Positions 29,499 through 38,337 are shown, counted from the first letter of the stretch. The stretch is DNA of 64,000 bases from Actinomycetota bacterium (GCA_963169665.1 CAUJET010000033.1:1-64000), one strand, 5' to 3'. The notes: generated by a model from the letters alone, not told the origin. Made by a program: numbers and translations.

Positions 29499-30785
29499 AT
29501 GAGCGACTTGACCCCCGACGCGACCGTGATCGACCTCCAGCAGCAGATCGACCTGCTCCGGGCCGAGGTCGAACTGCTGCGGCATCGGCACGTGGAACTC
29601 ACTCCTGCACCTGCGGTCGACTCGGTCGACGCCCCCCGATCGTCCACCCGGCGCGGCGTGCTCAAGCTCGCCGGTGCCACCGCAGCGGGAGCGCTCGCGA
29701 GCGCAGCACTGGCCGGCAGAGCGGCCGCCGACACCGGCTACACGACCGGCGGTTCGATCTCCGTCGGTGACGTGGTGCGCCAGCAACTGAACGGCTCGCG
29801 GCCGGGCGAGGCCGGCTTCCTGTTCGCGACCGTCAGCACGCCGGCGCTGACCTCGAACCTCGCCACCTTCCCCAGCGCTCTCGCCGGCTGGTCCCTCGAC
29901 GGTGTCACCGAGGCAGGCGTCCACGGCGTCAGCGATACGGCGAACGGCAAGGGCGTGGTGGGTGAGGGCGAGATCGGCGTCTACGGCGCGTCGAACACGA
30001 CGGGAGTCGCCGGGGTGTCCACGACGCTCACGAGCACCGGCGTCTCCGGCTCCGCCGGCCGTTACGGCGTGACCGGCGAGGCGATGGCTACCGGCGGGGT
30101 GGGCGTGCGCGGCGCCGCTCTCGGCGACGAGGGGATCGGTGTGTACGGCAACGGCGGGTACCTCGGCGTGCGCGGCTACACCGAGGCCACGAACGGTATC
30201 GGCGGGTCGTTCGCCGGTCGAGCGGGCGCGCTCCAGGTGTCGACCTGGCTCATCGGGGCGCCGCCGGATCGTGGCATCGCGTTCGAGCCGGGCGTGATCG
30301 AGGCCGACGCGCAGGGCGATCTCTGGTTCTGCTACAAGGGCGGCAATCCGGGCAACTGGCGCAAGATCACGGGTCGCAGCACGGCCGGCGCATTCCACGC
30401 CGTCTCACCGGGCCGCGTGTACGACAGCCGCGCGGCGGCGCCGTCGCCCGGAGCGATCGCCAGCGAGCAGAGCCGCACCATCAGCGTGGCCGACAAGCGC
30501 GACCCTGGTACGGGCGCCGTGACGCTCGCCGATCTCGTGCCGGCCGGAGCGACCGCGATCGCCGCGAACGTCACCATCGTCTCCACCGACGGCGCCGGAT
30601 TCCTGGTGTGCAACCCCGGCGGCATCACGACCGTCGATGCGTCGACGATCAACTGGAGCGCCCCCGGGCAGTCGCTCGCGAACGGGGTGATCCTGGCGTT
30701 GGACGACCAGCGACGCCTCACCATCGTCGCCGGCGGCGGCGGCGCCACCCACGTGCTCATCGACGTGACCGGCTACTTCCGCTGA
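29499..30785 (+). CDS. Tat-exported surface protein with coiled-coil N-terminus
   Basis: 428 residues. Residues 10-32 form a short Leu-heptad coiled coil. A twin-arginine signal (TRRGVLKLAGATAAG, RR at 51-52) with AAA cleavage near residue 75 follows. Next is a Gly/Val-rich repeat region (about 130-240) of GVxGxS/GVYG steps like beta-helix or tail-fibre proteins. The last 135 residues (VSPGRVYDSRAA to IDVTGYFR) are a beta domain repeated in many actinobacterial wall proteins. Probably an exported adhesin or wall-associated protein. The coiled coil before the Tat motif is odd for a signal peptide. Confidence 0.75.
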   Translation: MSDLTPDATVIDLQQQIDLLRAEVELLRHRHVELTPAPAVDSVDAPRSSTRRGVLKLAGATAAGALASAALAGRAAADTGYTTGGSISVGDVVRQQLNGSRPGEAGFLFATVSTPALTSNLATFPSALAGWSLDGVTEAGVHGVSDTANGKGVVGEGEIGVYGASNTTGVAGVSTTLTSTGVSGSAGRYGVTGEAMATGGVGVRGAALGDEGIGVYGNGGYLGVRGYTEATNGIGGSFAGRAGALQVSTWLIGAPPDRGIAFEPGVIEADAQGDLWFCYKGGNPGNWRKITGRSTAGAFHAVSPGRVYDSRAAAPSPGAIASEQSRTISVADKRDPGTGAVTLADLVPAGATAIAANVTIVSTDGAGFLVCNPGGITTVDASTINWSAPGQSLANGVILALDDQRRLTIVAGGGGATHVLIDVTGYFR

Positions 30786-30831
30786 CGGCGCGGGTTCGCG
30801 GGGCCGACCCGCGGTCCCGCGTGCCCTGCGG

Positions 30832-30837
30832 ATAGCC
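30832..30837 (+). promoter_or_regulatory. -10 hexamer TAGCCT before the LuxR regulator
   Basis: TAGCCT lies 11 bases before ATG 30849, so the leader would be only a few bases long. Confidence 0.4.
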
Positions 30838-30848
30838 TCCCGGCCTGC

Positions 30849-33452
30849 ATGGGAGCTCGTGCATGGCCATTCGTCGGACGGGAAGATCTGGTCGCCGGCG
30901 TCATCTCGGCGCTCGACACCAGCGGCTGCGTGGTCCTCACCGGCAGGGCAGGCCTCGGCAAGACCAGGGCGGCGATCGAGACCACCACCCGTCTGGCCGA
31001 CGCCGGCATCGTCACCGCGCGGGTGGTCGCGAGCCCGGCAGCGTCACCAGTGCCCCTCGCTCCGTTCGCGCACCTCATCGGGGCGGAGACCGGCGCCGCC
31101 GCCGTCACTGCGGTGCTGGCGGTGCTCGGCACCGATCGGCGTCGCGGAGCCGCCGACCCGGTGCTCGTGGTCGACGATGCCCACCTGCTCGACGAGGCGA
31201 GCGCCACGGTCGTCCAACAGGTGTCGGTCTCGGGATCGGTGCGGGTGCTGGCGACGATGCGCACGGGCGCCACGGTGCCCGACGCGATCGAACGCCTGAT
31301 GGTCGATGCCGACGTCGCGGTCATCGACGTCGCGCCGATGGCTGACGAGGCGATCCTCGAGATGGTCGAAGCGGCACTCCAGGGTCCGCTCGACCTGCGC
31401 TCCCGTGAGCTGGTGGCGGCCGTCGCCGGTGGCAATCCGCTGTTCGCGCACGAGATCGTCGAGGGATCGATTGCCGGTGGGCGGCTCACGGTGCACGGCG
31501 GGGTGTGGCAGCTCGACGGCGATCCGACCGCCAGCCCGCTGCTCGAGGAGGTCGTGCTCGCCCGGCTCACACCGCTCGACGGCCCCGAGCGCGATGCGAT
31601 CGAACTGCTCACGATCGGCGGCGTGCTGCGTCTCGACCTGCTCGATCGGATCGTCGGTACCGCGGCACTCGAACGCCTCGAGCGACTCGAGCTCGTCACC
31701 GCATCGGCCGACTCGAACGGCTCGATCAGCGTCGATGTCGCGCACCCGTTGCACCGCGAACTGGTCCGCGCCCGGCTGGGCGCGATCGCCCGGATGCGCA
31801 TCGCGCGCACGCTCGCCCAGGCCGACGGCCCGCCCAGCGCCGAGCGACCGATGGCCGCCAACCTGCGCAGCGCACTCTGGCACGTCCGTGGCGGCCTCGA
31901 CGTCGACCCCGCCCAGCTCGTCGCTGCAGCCCACCACATGCTCGGCGCAGGCGATCCGGCGCTGGGTGCCGAGCTGGCGGAGCACGCGTTCTCGCAGACC
32001 GGCAGCGCACGTGCGGCGATGCTCGCCTCGTGGTGCCTCGCCCAGGTGGGCGATCACGAACGCGCGATCGAGATCATCGTCGCGGCCCGCAAGGCCACGA
32101 CCGACGGCTGGGAGCGCGCCGCCATGCGGATGCGGGTCGCCGAGGAGCTCTGGTGGACGGGCCGCTGCGCCGAGGGCCTGGCCGAGCTCGACGACGGCGC
32201 CGACGACCCGCCGGGCCCCTGGCACGATCTGATCGAAGCCCAGCGTGGCGTGTTCGCGATGCTCGACGGCGACGTCCACGAAGCTCGGCGGCGGTGCGAG
32301 CATCTCGTCGAGCACGAGCACCTCTGGGTGCGTTTCGCCGCAGCGATCGCGATCGGCAACGTCGGCGTCATCGCCGACCAGCCCGAGCGCACGCTCGAGT
32401 TGTGCAGCCGTGTACACGCCGAGGCCAACGCGGCCGACGTCGACCTCGTCGGTGGCGCCGACATCCATCTCGCCATCCAGCTCAATGCGCTCGTGCACGC
32501 CGGCCAGCTCGAGTTCGCGCTCGCCCTCGCCGTCGCCGCCCACGAGCAGGCAGCGCAGCAGCCGTCGTTGCAGGTGAGAGCGTGGGCCGCGACGCTGCTC
32601 GGTCGGGTCGCGAGCTTCACCGGCGACCTCACCACCGCCGGGCGGGCGGTGGCCGAGGCCGAGCGGCTGTGGGTGCGCAGCGGCCATCAGGGCATCGCAG
32701 CCTGGTGCGCCGCCGGACTGGCGCAGGCTCAGGTGCAGCTCGGCGCTGCCGACGAGGCAGCCGAGACCGTCGAACGGATCGACGGCTACCACCGAAAGGG
32801 GTTCCGCCAGTACGAGGCGACGGTGATGACGGCGCGGGCCTGGCTGGCCAATGCCCTGGGTGATCGGGCGGGCGCTGCGTCGCACCTGCGCGACGCGATC
32901 GAGTTCACCACGACTCGCGGCGAGACGACGGTGCTCGGGTGGGTGTGGCACGACGCCGCTCGCCTCGACCTGCTCGGGCTGCTCGCCGACGTCCCCTCGT
33001 GGCCGCGCCCGACCCAGGAGTTCTCGGCCCGGCGATGGGAGTTCGTCGAGGCCCGCCGGACCAACGACGGTGCGGCGCTCGCAGCGGTTGCCGAGGGGTT
33101 CGAACAGATCGGTGCGCTGCTGTACGCGGCCGAGGCCTTCGCGTCGGCATCGACCGCCGTGCGGCGAGCGGGCGACAGCCGTGAAGCAACCCGACTCGAC
33201 GGACGTGCCGGCGCGCTCGTGGCGCGCTGCGGTGGTGTCACCACACCCCTGTTGTCGACACGACCGTCGGTGGGTCCGCTGTCGGCCCGCGAGTACGAGA
33301 TCGCCTCCCTCGCCGCATCGGGCCTGTCGAACCGGCAGATCGCACGACGTGCCGTCGTGAGCGAACGAACCGTCGAGAACCACCTCTATCGGGCGTTCAT
33401 CAAGCTGGGCATCTCGTCACGGGATGAACTCGGCGCAGCGATCGCGCTGTAG
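30849..33452 (+). CDS. LuxR-family regulator with N-terminal AAA ATPase (LAL type)
   Basis: 867 residues. FVGREDLVAGVISAL leads into Walker A GRAGLGKT (about 35-42) and Walker B VLVVDDAH (about 105-112). A long helical, TPR-like middle follows, and a C-terminal LuxR helix-turn-helix from about residue 810 (LSAREYEIASLA, SNRQIARRAVVSERTVENHL). Such large ATP-binding LuxR proteins act as ligand-responsive activators. No target is certain; the next gene is a 62-residue peptide on the opposite strand, and their 3' ends are 3 bases apart. Confidence 0.9.
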   Translation: MGARAWPFVGREDLVAGVISALDTSGCVVLTGRAGLGKTRAAIETTTRLADAGIVTARVVASPAASPVPLAPFAHLIGAETGAAAVTAVLAVLGTDRRRGAADPVLVVDDAHLLDEASATVVQQVSVSGSVRVLATMRTGATVPDAIERLMVDADVAVIDVAPMADEAILEMVEAALQGPLDLRSRELVAAVAGGNPLFAHEIVEGSIAGGRLTVHGGVWQLDGDPTASPLLEEVVLARLTPLDGPERDAIELLTIGGVLRLDLLDRIVGTAALERLERLELVTASADSNGSISVDVAHPLHRELVRARLGAIARMRIARTLAQADGPPSAERPMAANLRSALWHVRGGLDVDPAQLVAAAHHMLGAGDPALGAELAEHAFSQTGSARAAMLASWCLAQVGDHERAIEIIVAARKATTDGWERAAMRMRVAEELWWTGRCAEGLAELDDGADDPPGPWHDLIEAQRGVFAMLDGDVHEARRRCEHLVEHEHLWVRFAAAIAIGNVGVIADQPERTLELCSRVHAEANAADVDLVGGADIHLAIQLNALVHAGQLEFALALAVAAHEQAAQQPSLQVRAWAATLLGRVASFTGDLTTAGRAVAEAERLWVRSGHQGIAAWCAAGLAQAQVQLGAADEAAETVERIDGYHRKGFRQYEATVMTARAWLANALGDRAGAASHLRDAIEFTTTRGETTVLGWVWHDAARLDLLGLLADVPSWPRPTQEFSARRWEFVEARRTNDGAALAAVAEGFEQIGALLYAAEAFASASTAVRRAGDSREATRLDGRAGALVARCGGVTTPLLSTRPSVGPLSAREYEIASLAASGLSNRQIARRAVVSERTVENHLYRAFIKLGISSRDELGAAIAL

Positions 33453-33455
33453 CGG

Positions 33456-33644
33456 TCAGCTGGCCGAGCCGGGTTCGAGCAACTGGGCCAACGTCACGGC
33501 GCCACCGAGCACGGCCTCGAGCCGCCGAAGGTCGTCACCGCCGAGGTCGTAGCCGCGCAGCACGGTCTGCGGTCGCTCGCGGAGCGCGTCGGCGAACGCG
33601 GCATCAGCGGCGAGCCGGGAGAGCACCTGCTCGAGATCTGACAT
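33456..33644 (-). CDS. 62-residue peptide resembling Franean1_4349-type RiPP-like small proteins
   Basis: 62 residues, acidic N-terminal helix (MSDLEQVLSRLAADAAF) followed by GYDLGGDDLRRLEAV and a short hydrophobic end. The pattern F-x3-L-R-x2-P-x3-L-x-GYDL-x3-D-L is shared with small proteins labelled Franean1_4349 family RiPP or aroma-sacti cluster peptides (recalled, not searched). No modifying radical SAM or cyclodehydratase gene is in the window, so a precursor role is unproven. A GATCTGA/TCAGATC dyad spans its start codon. Confidence 0.6.
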   Translation of the reverse strand: MSDLEQVLSRLAADAAFADALRERPQTVLRGYDLGGDDLRRLEAVLGGAVTLAQLLEPGSAS

Positions 33645-33658
33645 CTCGACATCAGATC
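33635..33658. promoter_or_regulatory. dyad GATCTGA-N10-TCAGATC over a start codon
   Basis: Perfect 7-bp arms at 33635-33641 and 33652-33658 bracket the ATG of the 62-residue peptide. It could be an operator or an RNA hairpin hiding the start. Confidence 0.4.
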
Positions 33659-33678
33659 GCGATGCCCAGAATGGCGCC

Positions 33679-33767
33679 AGAGTGCCGCGTACTCATGGGT
33701 CTCGACGGCAGCACTCAACCGGAGCCGTTGAGTGCCGCCCAACACGCGGATGAGTACTCCCCACTCT
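33679..33767. repeat. long imperfect inverted repeat with symmetric internal loops
   Basis: Three nested pairs of arms share one centre: 33707-33719 with 33727-33739 (13 bp, one mismatch, core GCACTCAAC), 33689-33696 with 33750-33757 (GTACTCAT, perfect), and 33679-33684 with 33762-33767 (AGAGTG, perfect). The unpaired intervals are equal on both sides (10/10 and 4/4). It lies in the 159-bp gap between divergent genes. Confidence 0.7.
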
Positions 33768-33803
33768 CGGCGGGGCGAACCCCGTCGCGGTTGGGTGGTG
33801 GCC

Positions 33804-34913
33804 ATGACGTCGCGCGGCCTTTCCCCCACCCGTTCCTCCCGGCTCGCACCGCCGCTGATCGCCGCGACCCTGCTGCTCGCGGCGTGCGGAGGCTCGTCGG
33901 AGTCGAGCTCCACCGAGTCGACGTCCGCGACGACATCGGCCGAGGCGCCGTCGGTCACCGAGGCCGCGACCACCGATGGTGCGGCCGCATCCACCGATCC
34001 ATCGGCGCCCGACACGACCGCGCCCTCGTCCGGCGATGCTGATGCCACACCGGTCGACCCGGCCGCGACCGACCCGTGCTCGATCCTGTCGTTGAGCGAC
34101 GTGTCCGCCGCGACGGGCGACACGGCGAGCGACCCGGTGGACTACAACCCGGGGAGCGACCAGGTCGCGGAGTGCAACTGGTACCTGGCCAGCGGCGCAT
34201 CGCTCGGCTTCCAGATCGAGCTGCAGCTCCCGCCCGGGTCGCAGTCGGTCACCGACAGTCGACCATTCGGGGTCGGCGCCGGCGGCCAGATCAGCGACAG
34301 CGCTGGCTACCCGTTCGCGATGACCGACATCAACGGTTGGCTCGTCAAGCTGACAGGCCTCTCCGGCGAGATCAGCGAGGAGCAGCTCGTCGCCGTGGGG
34401 CGACTGTTGGAGCAGCGGCTGATCCCGCGCGACGCATCGGTGGGAGGTGCCACGCCTGCAGGTCCGAGCGGTGACGGATCGGGCGAGGGCACATGCTCGG
34501 TGCGAGTCACCGGTGCGTTGAACGCCGAGTTCACGAGCAGCCAGGACATCGGCGAGGCCTACGCTTCGGTGTGGGTGCCGGACGACGAGGAGGCGATGGC
34601 CGACTCGATGTTCCCCGGTGGAGCGCCCGACTTCCAGGTCGGCTGCTCGAGCGACGGCGATGAGAGCGTGCTGATCATGCTGTTCGACGTCGACGTCCCG
34701 CTCGGCGCGACAAGCGTGACGGTGCCCGACAACCAGGCGGGCTACTTCTCCGACGACGGCCTCGTCGGGAATCGTGGCCCGGCGGAGATCGTGCTCACCC
34801 GGTTCGACGAGTCGGGTATGGCCGGCAGTATCACCTACACCGGCGACGGCCTCGGCACCGGCGAGACGACCGTGACGATGACGTTCGACTTCACCAACGA
34901 CTGGATCGCGTGA
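33804..34913 (+). CDS. lipoprotein, DUF3558-like
   Basis: 369 residues. A basic start and hydrophobic LIAATLLLAAC (lipobox Cys about residue 28) mark a lipoprotein; a Ser/Thr/Ala-rich linker of some 65 residues follows. DPCSILSLSDVSAATG and ECNWYLASG with paired cysteines resemble DUF3558-type actinobacterial lipoproteins. A second cysteine-containing unit (GTCSVRVTGALN) begins near residue 232 and may be a distinct beta domain. ATG 33804 was chosen; a GTG two codons earlier is equally possible. Role unknown. Confidence 0.75.
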   Translation: MTSRGLSPTRSSRLAPPLIAATLLLAACGGSSESSSTESTSATTSAEAPSVTEAATTDGAAASTDPSAPDTTAPSSGDADATPVDPAATDPCSILSLSDVSAATGDTASDPVDYNPGSDQVAECNWYLASGASLGFQIELQLPPGSQSVTDSRPFGVGAGGQISDSAGYPFAMTDINGWLVKLTGLSGEISEEQLVAVGRLLEQRLIPRDASVGGATPAGPSGDGSGEGTCSVRVTGALNAEFTSSQDIGEAYASVWVPDDEEAMADSMFPGGAPDFQVGCSSDGDESVLIMLFDVDVPLGATSVTVPDNQAGYFSDDGLVGNRGPAEIVLTRFDESGMAGSITYTGDGLGTGETTVTMTFDFTNDWIA

Positions 34914-34944
34914 AGGTCACGACCCGCCGGAGAGCCACCTCGAA

Positions 34945-34950
34945 TAGGTT
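34945..34950 (+). promoter_or_regulatory. -10 hexamer TAGGTT, leaderless start of 34957
   Basis: TAGGTT is 6 bases before GTG 34957. Confidence 0.6.
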
Positions 34951-34956
34951 CCGAGT

Positions 34957-35412
34957 GTGAGCAAGGCAGAGGACAGACTCCGCGACTGGGTGAGCGTGGT
35001 GGCGGGCCCGACGACCATGGTCTCGTGGATCGCGTTGGGGTACCCGACCAACCCGAACGGGGGTGGGCGGTCGATGATGGACGATTACCTCGTGGTGCGG
35101 GGGCTCGACCCGGAACGGCAGCTCTGCCGGGGGCACTCGCAGCTCGTCGCTGCCATCACCGACCGGCAGCTGCTGATCGGTGATGTCGGCGGGGTCTTCG
35201 TGGTGAAGCCGAAGGACCTCCTGGTCGACGCACCGCTCGCCGACTGTCGTGTCGAATGGTGGGATCAGACCCAGGTCGGCCCCGACCAACGTCACCTGCT
35301 CATCACCGTCGGATCGGGGTGGGTCCGCACGTCAGCACGCATCGACGAACGCTCGAACGCCGATGCCTTCATCGGTGCGCTCGGGCCGAGGGTCCTCCGC
35401 GTCGACCCCTGA
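34957..35412 (+). CDS. hypothetical protein
   Basis: 151 residues with no recognised family. It is beta-rich, with regular strands such as QLVAAITDRQLLIGDV and HLLITVGSGWVRTSAR, and opens with an amphipathic helix plus a mildly hydrophobic patch (VVAGPTTMVSWIALGY). The strand spacing is reminiscent of PH-like domains, which is only a guess. The leaderless hexamer supports it being a real gene. It precedes the SPFH operon by 131 bases but has its own promoter. Confidence 0.65.
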   Translation: MSKAEDRLRDWVSVVAGPTTMVSWIALGYPTNPNGGGRSMMDDYLVVRGLDPERQLCRGHSQLVAAITDRQLLIGDVGGVFVVKPKDLLVDAPLADCRVEWWDQTQVGPDQRHLLITVGSGWVRTSARIDERSNADAFIGALGPRVLRVDP

Positions 35413-35498
35413 CCTCCCTGCCCGGGGCGGGCATCCGAGGACGGTCCACTCCACCGAACCGGCGCGAGGGTGTCGGCGGGCCGCGGGAGTCTGCTCGT

Positions 35499-35504
35499 TA
35501 CACT
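35499..35504 (+). promoter_or_regulatory. -10 hexamer TACACT for the SPFH operon
   Basis: TACACT lies 39 bases before ATG 35544. The leader carries AAGGAAG. Confidence 0.5.
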
Positions 35505-35543
35505 CGGCCGCGTCATCACCGGCGAAGAAAAGGAAGCTGACCC

Positions 35544-36758
35544 ATGGGGCTCATCCAGGCTGCACTCGGATCGATCGGCGGCACGCTGGCCGATCAGTGG
35601 AAGGACTTCTACACGGTGCCGGAAGGCCTCGCGCCGACCGCTGCGCTGTTCGCCGCGGTGCCCCGCGGGCAGAACGCCGGCCGTGGCTCCAACACCAAGG
35701 GCTCCGACGGGGTCATCACCAACGGCAGCCGCATCATCGTGCCCGAGGGCTACGGCCTCGTGCTGATGGAGCAGGGCGCCATCACCGGTTTCGCAGCGGA
35801 GCCGGGCGCGTACGAGTGGAACAGCGACGCACAGGACTCGCAGTCGATCTTCGCCGGCGACGGCATCGTCAGCCCGCTGATCAAGACCTCGTGGGAGCGC
35901 TTCAAGTTCGGTGGCCGTCCCGGCACTCAGCAGCGCGCCTACTTCGTGACGCTGAAGGAACTGCCGAACAACCGCTTCGGCACCCAGTCGGAGATCTACT
36001 GGGACGACGCGTACATGAACGCGCAGGTGGGCGCTGTCACACGCGGCACGTACACGCTCAAGATCGTCGACCCGATCCTGTTCGTCAGGGCGTGGGTGCC
36101 GGCCACCTACCTCGAGCCCGGCAAGGTCTTCGACTTCACCGACATCGAGAACGACGCTGCGTCGCAGTTGTTCAACGAGGTCGTCGGCTCGCTCGCGCCG
36201 GCGTTCTCGATGTACACGAACGATCCGTCGAAGGGCAACCGCATCACCAAGATCCAGCAGGACTCGATCGGGTTCGCCCAGAGCCTGTCGGCCGCGGTGG
36301 AGCAGAACTACCAGTGGAGCACCGGCCGCGGTCTGTCGATCGTGTCCACCGCGATCATCGCGATCGAGTACGACGAAACCACCAAGGAGCTGCTCCGCAA
36401 CGTGCAGCGCGCCGATGCGCTCTCCGGCGCCCGTGGCAACTCCAACATGCAGGCATCGGTCGCTGCCGGCTTCGAGGCGGCGGGCCAGAACACCGGCGCC
36501 CCCGGCCTGGTCGGCCTCGGCATGGCCGCAGGGGCCACCGGCCTCGGCGGCCTGCAGCAGCCGGTGCCCGGCATCGGTGGTCAGAGCACCCCGCCGGCCG
36601 CGTCGGCCCCGCTACCGCCTCCGCCGCCCGCCGCACCTGCGGCGCCCGCGGCCGAGGACCCCGTGGCCAAGCTGGCGAAGTTCAAGGAGATGCTCGACGC
36701 CGGCCTCATCACCCAGGCCGACTACGACGCGGCGAAGAACAAGGTGCTCGGGCTCTGA
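35544..36758 (+). CDS. SPFH-domain protein with C-terminal SHOCT (YdjI-like)
   Basis: 404 residues. After a short N-terminal helix, the SPFH core spans about residues 50-290 (IIVPEGYGLVLMEQGAIT, ALKEL-type strand VTLKELPNNRFGT, GTYTLKIVDPILFV). A Pro/Ala-rich stretch follows, then a SHOCT end (KLAKFKEMLDAGLITQADYDAAKNKVL). The arrangement matches Bacillus YdjI, which sits at the membrane with YdjG and YdjH and helps recruit PspA. Two downstream genes complete the same set. No PspA gene is in the window. Confidence 0.88.
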   Translation: MGLIQAALGSIGGTLADQWKDFYTVPEGLAPTAALFAAVPRGQNAGRGSNTKGSDGVITNGSRIIVPEGYGLVLMEQGAITGFAAEPGAYEWNSDAQDSQSIFAGDGIVSPLIKTSWERFKFGGRPGTQQRAYFVTLKELPNNRFGTQSEIYWDDAYMNAQVGAVTRGTYTLKIVDPILFVRAWVPATYLEPGKVFDFTDIENDAASQLFNEVVGSLAPAFSMYTNDPSKGNRITKIQQDSIGFAQSLSAAVEQNYQWSTGRGLSIVSTAIIAIEYDETTKELLRNVQRADALSGARGNSNMQASVAAGFEAAGQNTGAPGLVGLGMAAGATGLGGLQQPVPGIGGQSTPPAASAPLPPPPPAAPAAPAAEDPVAKLAKFKEMLDAGLITQADYDAAKNKVLGL

Positions 36759-36775
36759 GCTCGTAGCGACACACC

Positions 36776-38056
36776 ATGTCCTCACTGCCACCTCCGGGAG
36801 AGGGTGCCAGTCCGCGGCCCGCCGACGGGTGGGCCGCGCCGCCGCCCGCTCCGTCCTCACCGCCGCCTGCTCCGCCGATCGTCCCGACACCGAGCCCCGT
36901 CATCGACACCCGCAACCAGCGGCTCGACGACGGCGTCAACCGCTGCCCCAAGTGCGGGGCGACCGATATCCAACTGCGCCCGTCGGCCGGCATGCTCGTG
37001 TGCCTGTTCTGCCGGCACGAGTGGGCCGAGGCGCGGCTCGACGAGACCGTCGCCAACGGCGACCTCACCACGCTCGTCGGGACGACCATCGGCTCGGGCG
37101 CCGCCGACATCGCGGCCGGCTCCGACTCGATGATCACGATGAAGTGCGGCGGCTGCGGTGCCGAGGTCGTGGTCAACACCGCCGAGCAGATGGGCTCGCG
37201 CTGCCACTGGTGTCGTCACGTGCTCACGGTGAACGAGCAGGTGCCCAACGGGGCCGTGCCCGACGCCGTGCTGCCGTTCAAGATCACCCATGACGACGCG
37301 ATGACGCGCATCCGCGAGTTCGCCGGCAAGCGACGGCTGTTCGCCGACCGGGCGTTCGTGCGCGAGTTCAAGGCCGAGAACGTGGTCGGCGTCTACCTGC
37401 CGTATCTGGTGGTCGATGCCAACGCGAGTGCGGACATCGCCGGCGTCGGCGAGGTCAAGACCCGGCAGTACACGCGGGGCACGGGCGACAACAAGGAGAC
37501 CTTCTACGACGCCGACGTGTACGCCGTGGAGCGGCACATCGACTTCACCGCCGACGACCTGACGATCGAGGCGTCGTCGGAGCGAGCGCACATGAACTCG
37601 GCGGTCAACACCAACAACATCATCAACACGATCCTGCCGTTCGACACCGAGAACGCGGTGAAGTGGAACGCGAGCTACCTCACAGGGTTCACGTCGGAGA
37701 AGCGCGACCAGGACGTGGCCCACACCACACCGGAGCTCGAGCACCAACTGCTGTCGATCGCTCGGGCGCAGGTGGAGGCGAGCATCGAGCGCTACGACCG
37801 CGGTGTGCGCTGGGAGCGGGAGCGCCTGCAGGTGCACGGCACCCGCTGGATCGCGATGTACCTGCCGGTCTGGCTGTACTCCTACTACCACGAGCGAGGC
37901 GACAAGAGCATGGTGCACTACATCGCCGTGAACGGCCGGACCGGTGAGGTGATGGGCAGCGTGCCCGTGTCGACACCGCGGCTGGTCGCTGCGGCGCTCA
38001 CCGTCGGCACCGTGATCGAGGGCATCGTGATCGCGATCCTGGGAGCTGCCGGATGA
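36776..38056 (+). CDS. double zinc-ribbon membrane protein (YdjG-like)
   Basis: 426 residues. A Pro-rich N-terminus of about 45 residues precedes zinc ribbon 1 (CPKCGATD with CLFCRHEW) and ribbon 2 (CGGCGAEV with CHWCRHVL). A large domain then holds LPFKITHDDAMTRIREF and VYLPYLVVDANA, and TRWIAMYLPVWLYSYY. One C-terminal membrane helix (AAALTVGTVIEGIVIAIL) anchors it. This order matches YdjG of the Bacillus ydjFGHI locus. The gene follows the SPFH gene by 17 bases and overlaps the next start (ATGA). Confidence 0.85.
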   Translation: MSSLPPPGEGASPRPADGWAAPPPAPSSPPPAPPIVPTPSPVIDTRNQRLDDGVNRCPKCGATDIQLRPSAGMLVCLFCRHEWAEARLDETVANGDLTTLVGTTIGSGAADIAAGSDSMITMKCGGCGAEVVVNTAEQMGSRCHWCRHVLTVNEQVPNGAVPDAVLPFKITHDDAMTRIREFAGKRRLFADRAFVREFKAENVVGVYLPYLVVDANASADIAGVGEVKTRQYTRGTGDNKETFYDADVYAVERHIDFTADDLTIEASSERAHMNSAVNTNNIINTILPFDTENAVKWNASYLTGFTSEKRDQDVAHTTPELEHQLLSIARAQVEASIERYDRGVRWERERLQVHGTRWIAMYLPVWLYSYYHERGDKSMVHYIAVNGRTGEVMGSVPVSTPRLVAAALTVGTVIEGIVIAILGAAG

Positions 38057-38337
38057 TCGCCGTCCTGTCATCGGTGGTGCTCGGTGCGTCCGGCGACAGC
38101 GGCCCGGTGTGGCTGCTCGTCCTCGGGCCCGCCGGCGCCGGCGGCCTGTACTTCGGCCTGTGGAGCTACTACCGCAACACCGGGAAGTCGCACAGCTTCG
38201 AACGCGAGAGCCGTATCGGCGCCAAGCCGGTCACCGGCGCCGACCGCAAGGTCGACGAGATCTCGGGCACCAAGAAGACCAGCATCGACGGCGACAACAA
38301 GGGCGACCACCGCCAGCGCGTGCAACGAATCCCGTAG
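38053..38337 (+). CDS. small single-pass membrane protein (YdjH position)
   Basis: 94 residues. An N-terminal hydrophobic region with a clear membrane helix (WLLVLGPAGAGGLYFGLWSYY, about residues 20-40) is followed by a charged, Lys/Asp-rich cytoplasmic tail. ATG 38053 overlaps the stop of the zinc-ribbon gene by four bases, so the products are made together. Sequence similarity to YdjH is not obvious by eye; position and topology are the evidence. Confidence 0.75.
   Translation: MIAVLSSVVLGASGDSGPVWLLVLGPAGAGGLYFGLWSYYRNTGKSHSFERESRIGAKPVTGADRKVDEISGTKKTSIDGDNKGDHRQRVQRIP

Noticed and set aside
31044..33383. 779-codon minus-strand frame opposite the LuxR regulator
   Set aside because: No family motifs, composition typical of antisense shadow, and the plus-strand frame has intact Walker and helix-turn-helix motifs.
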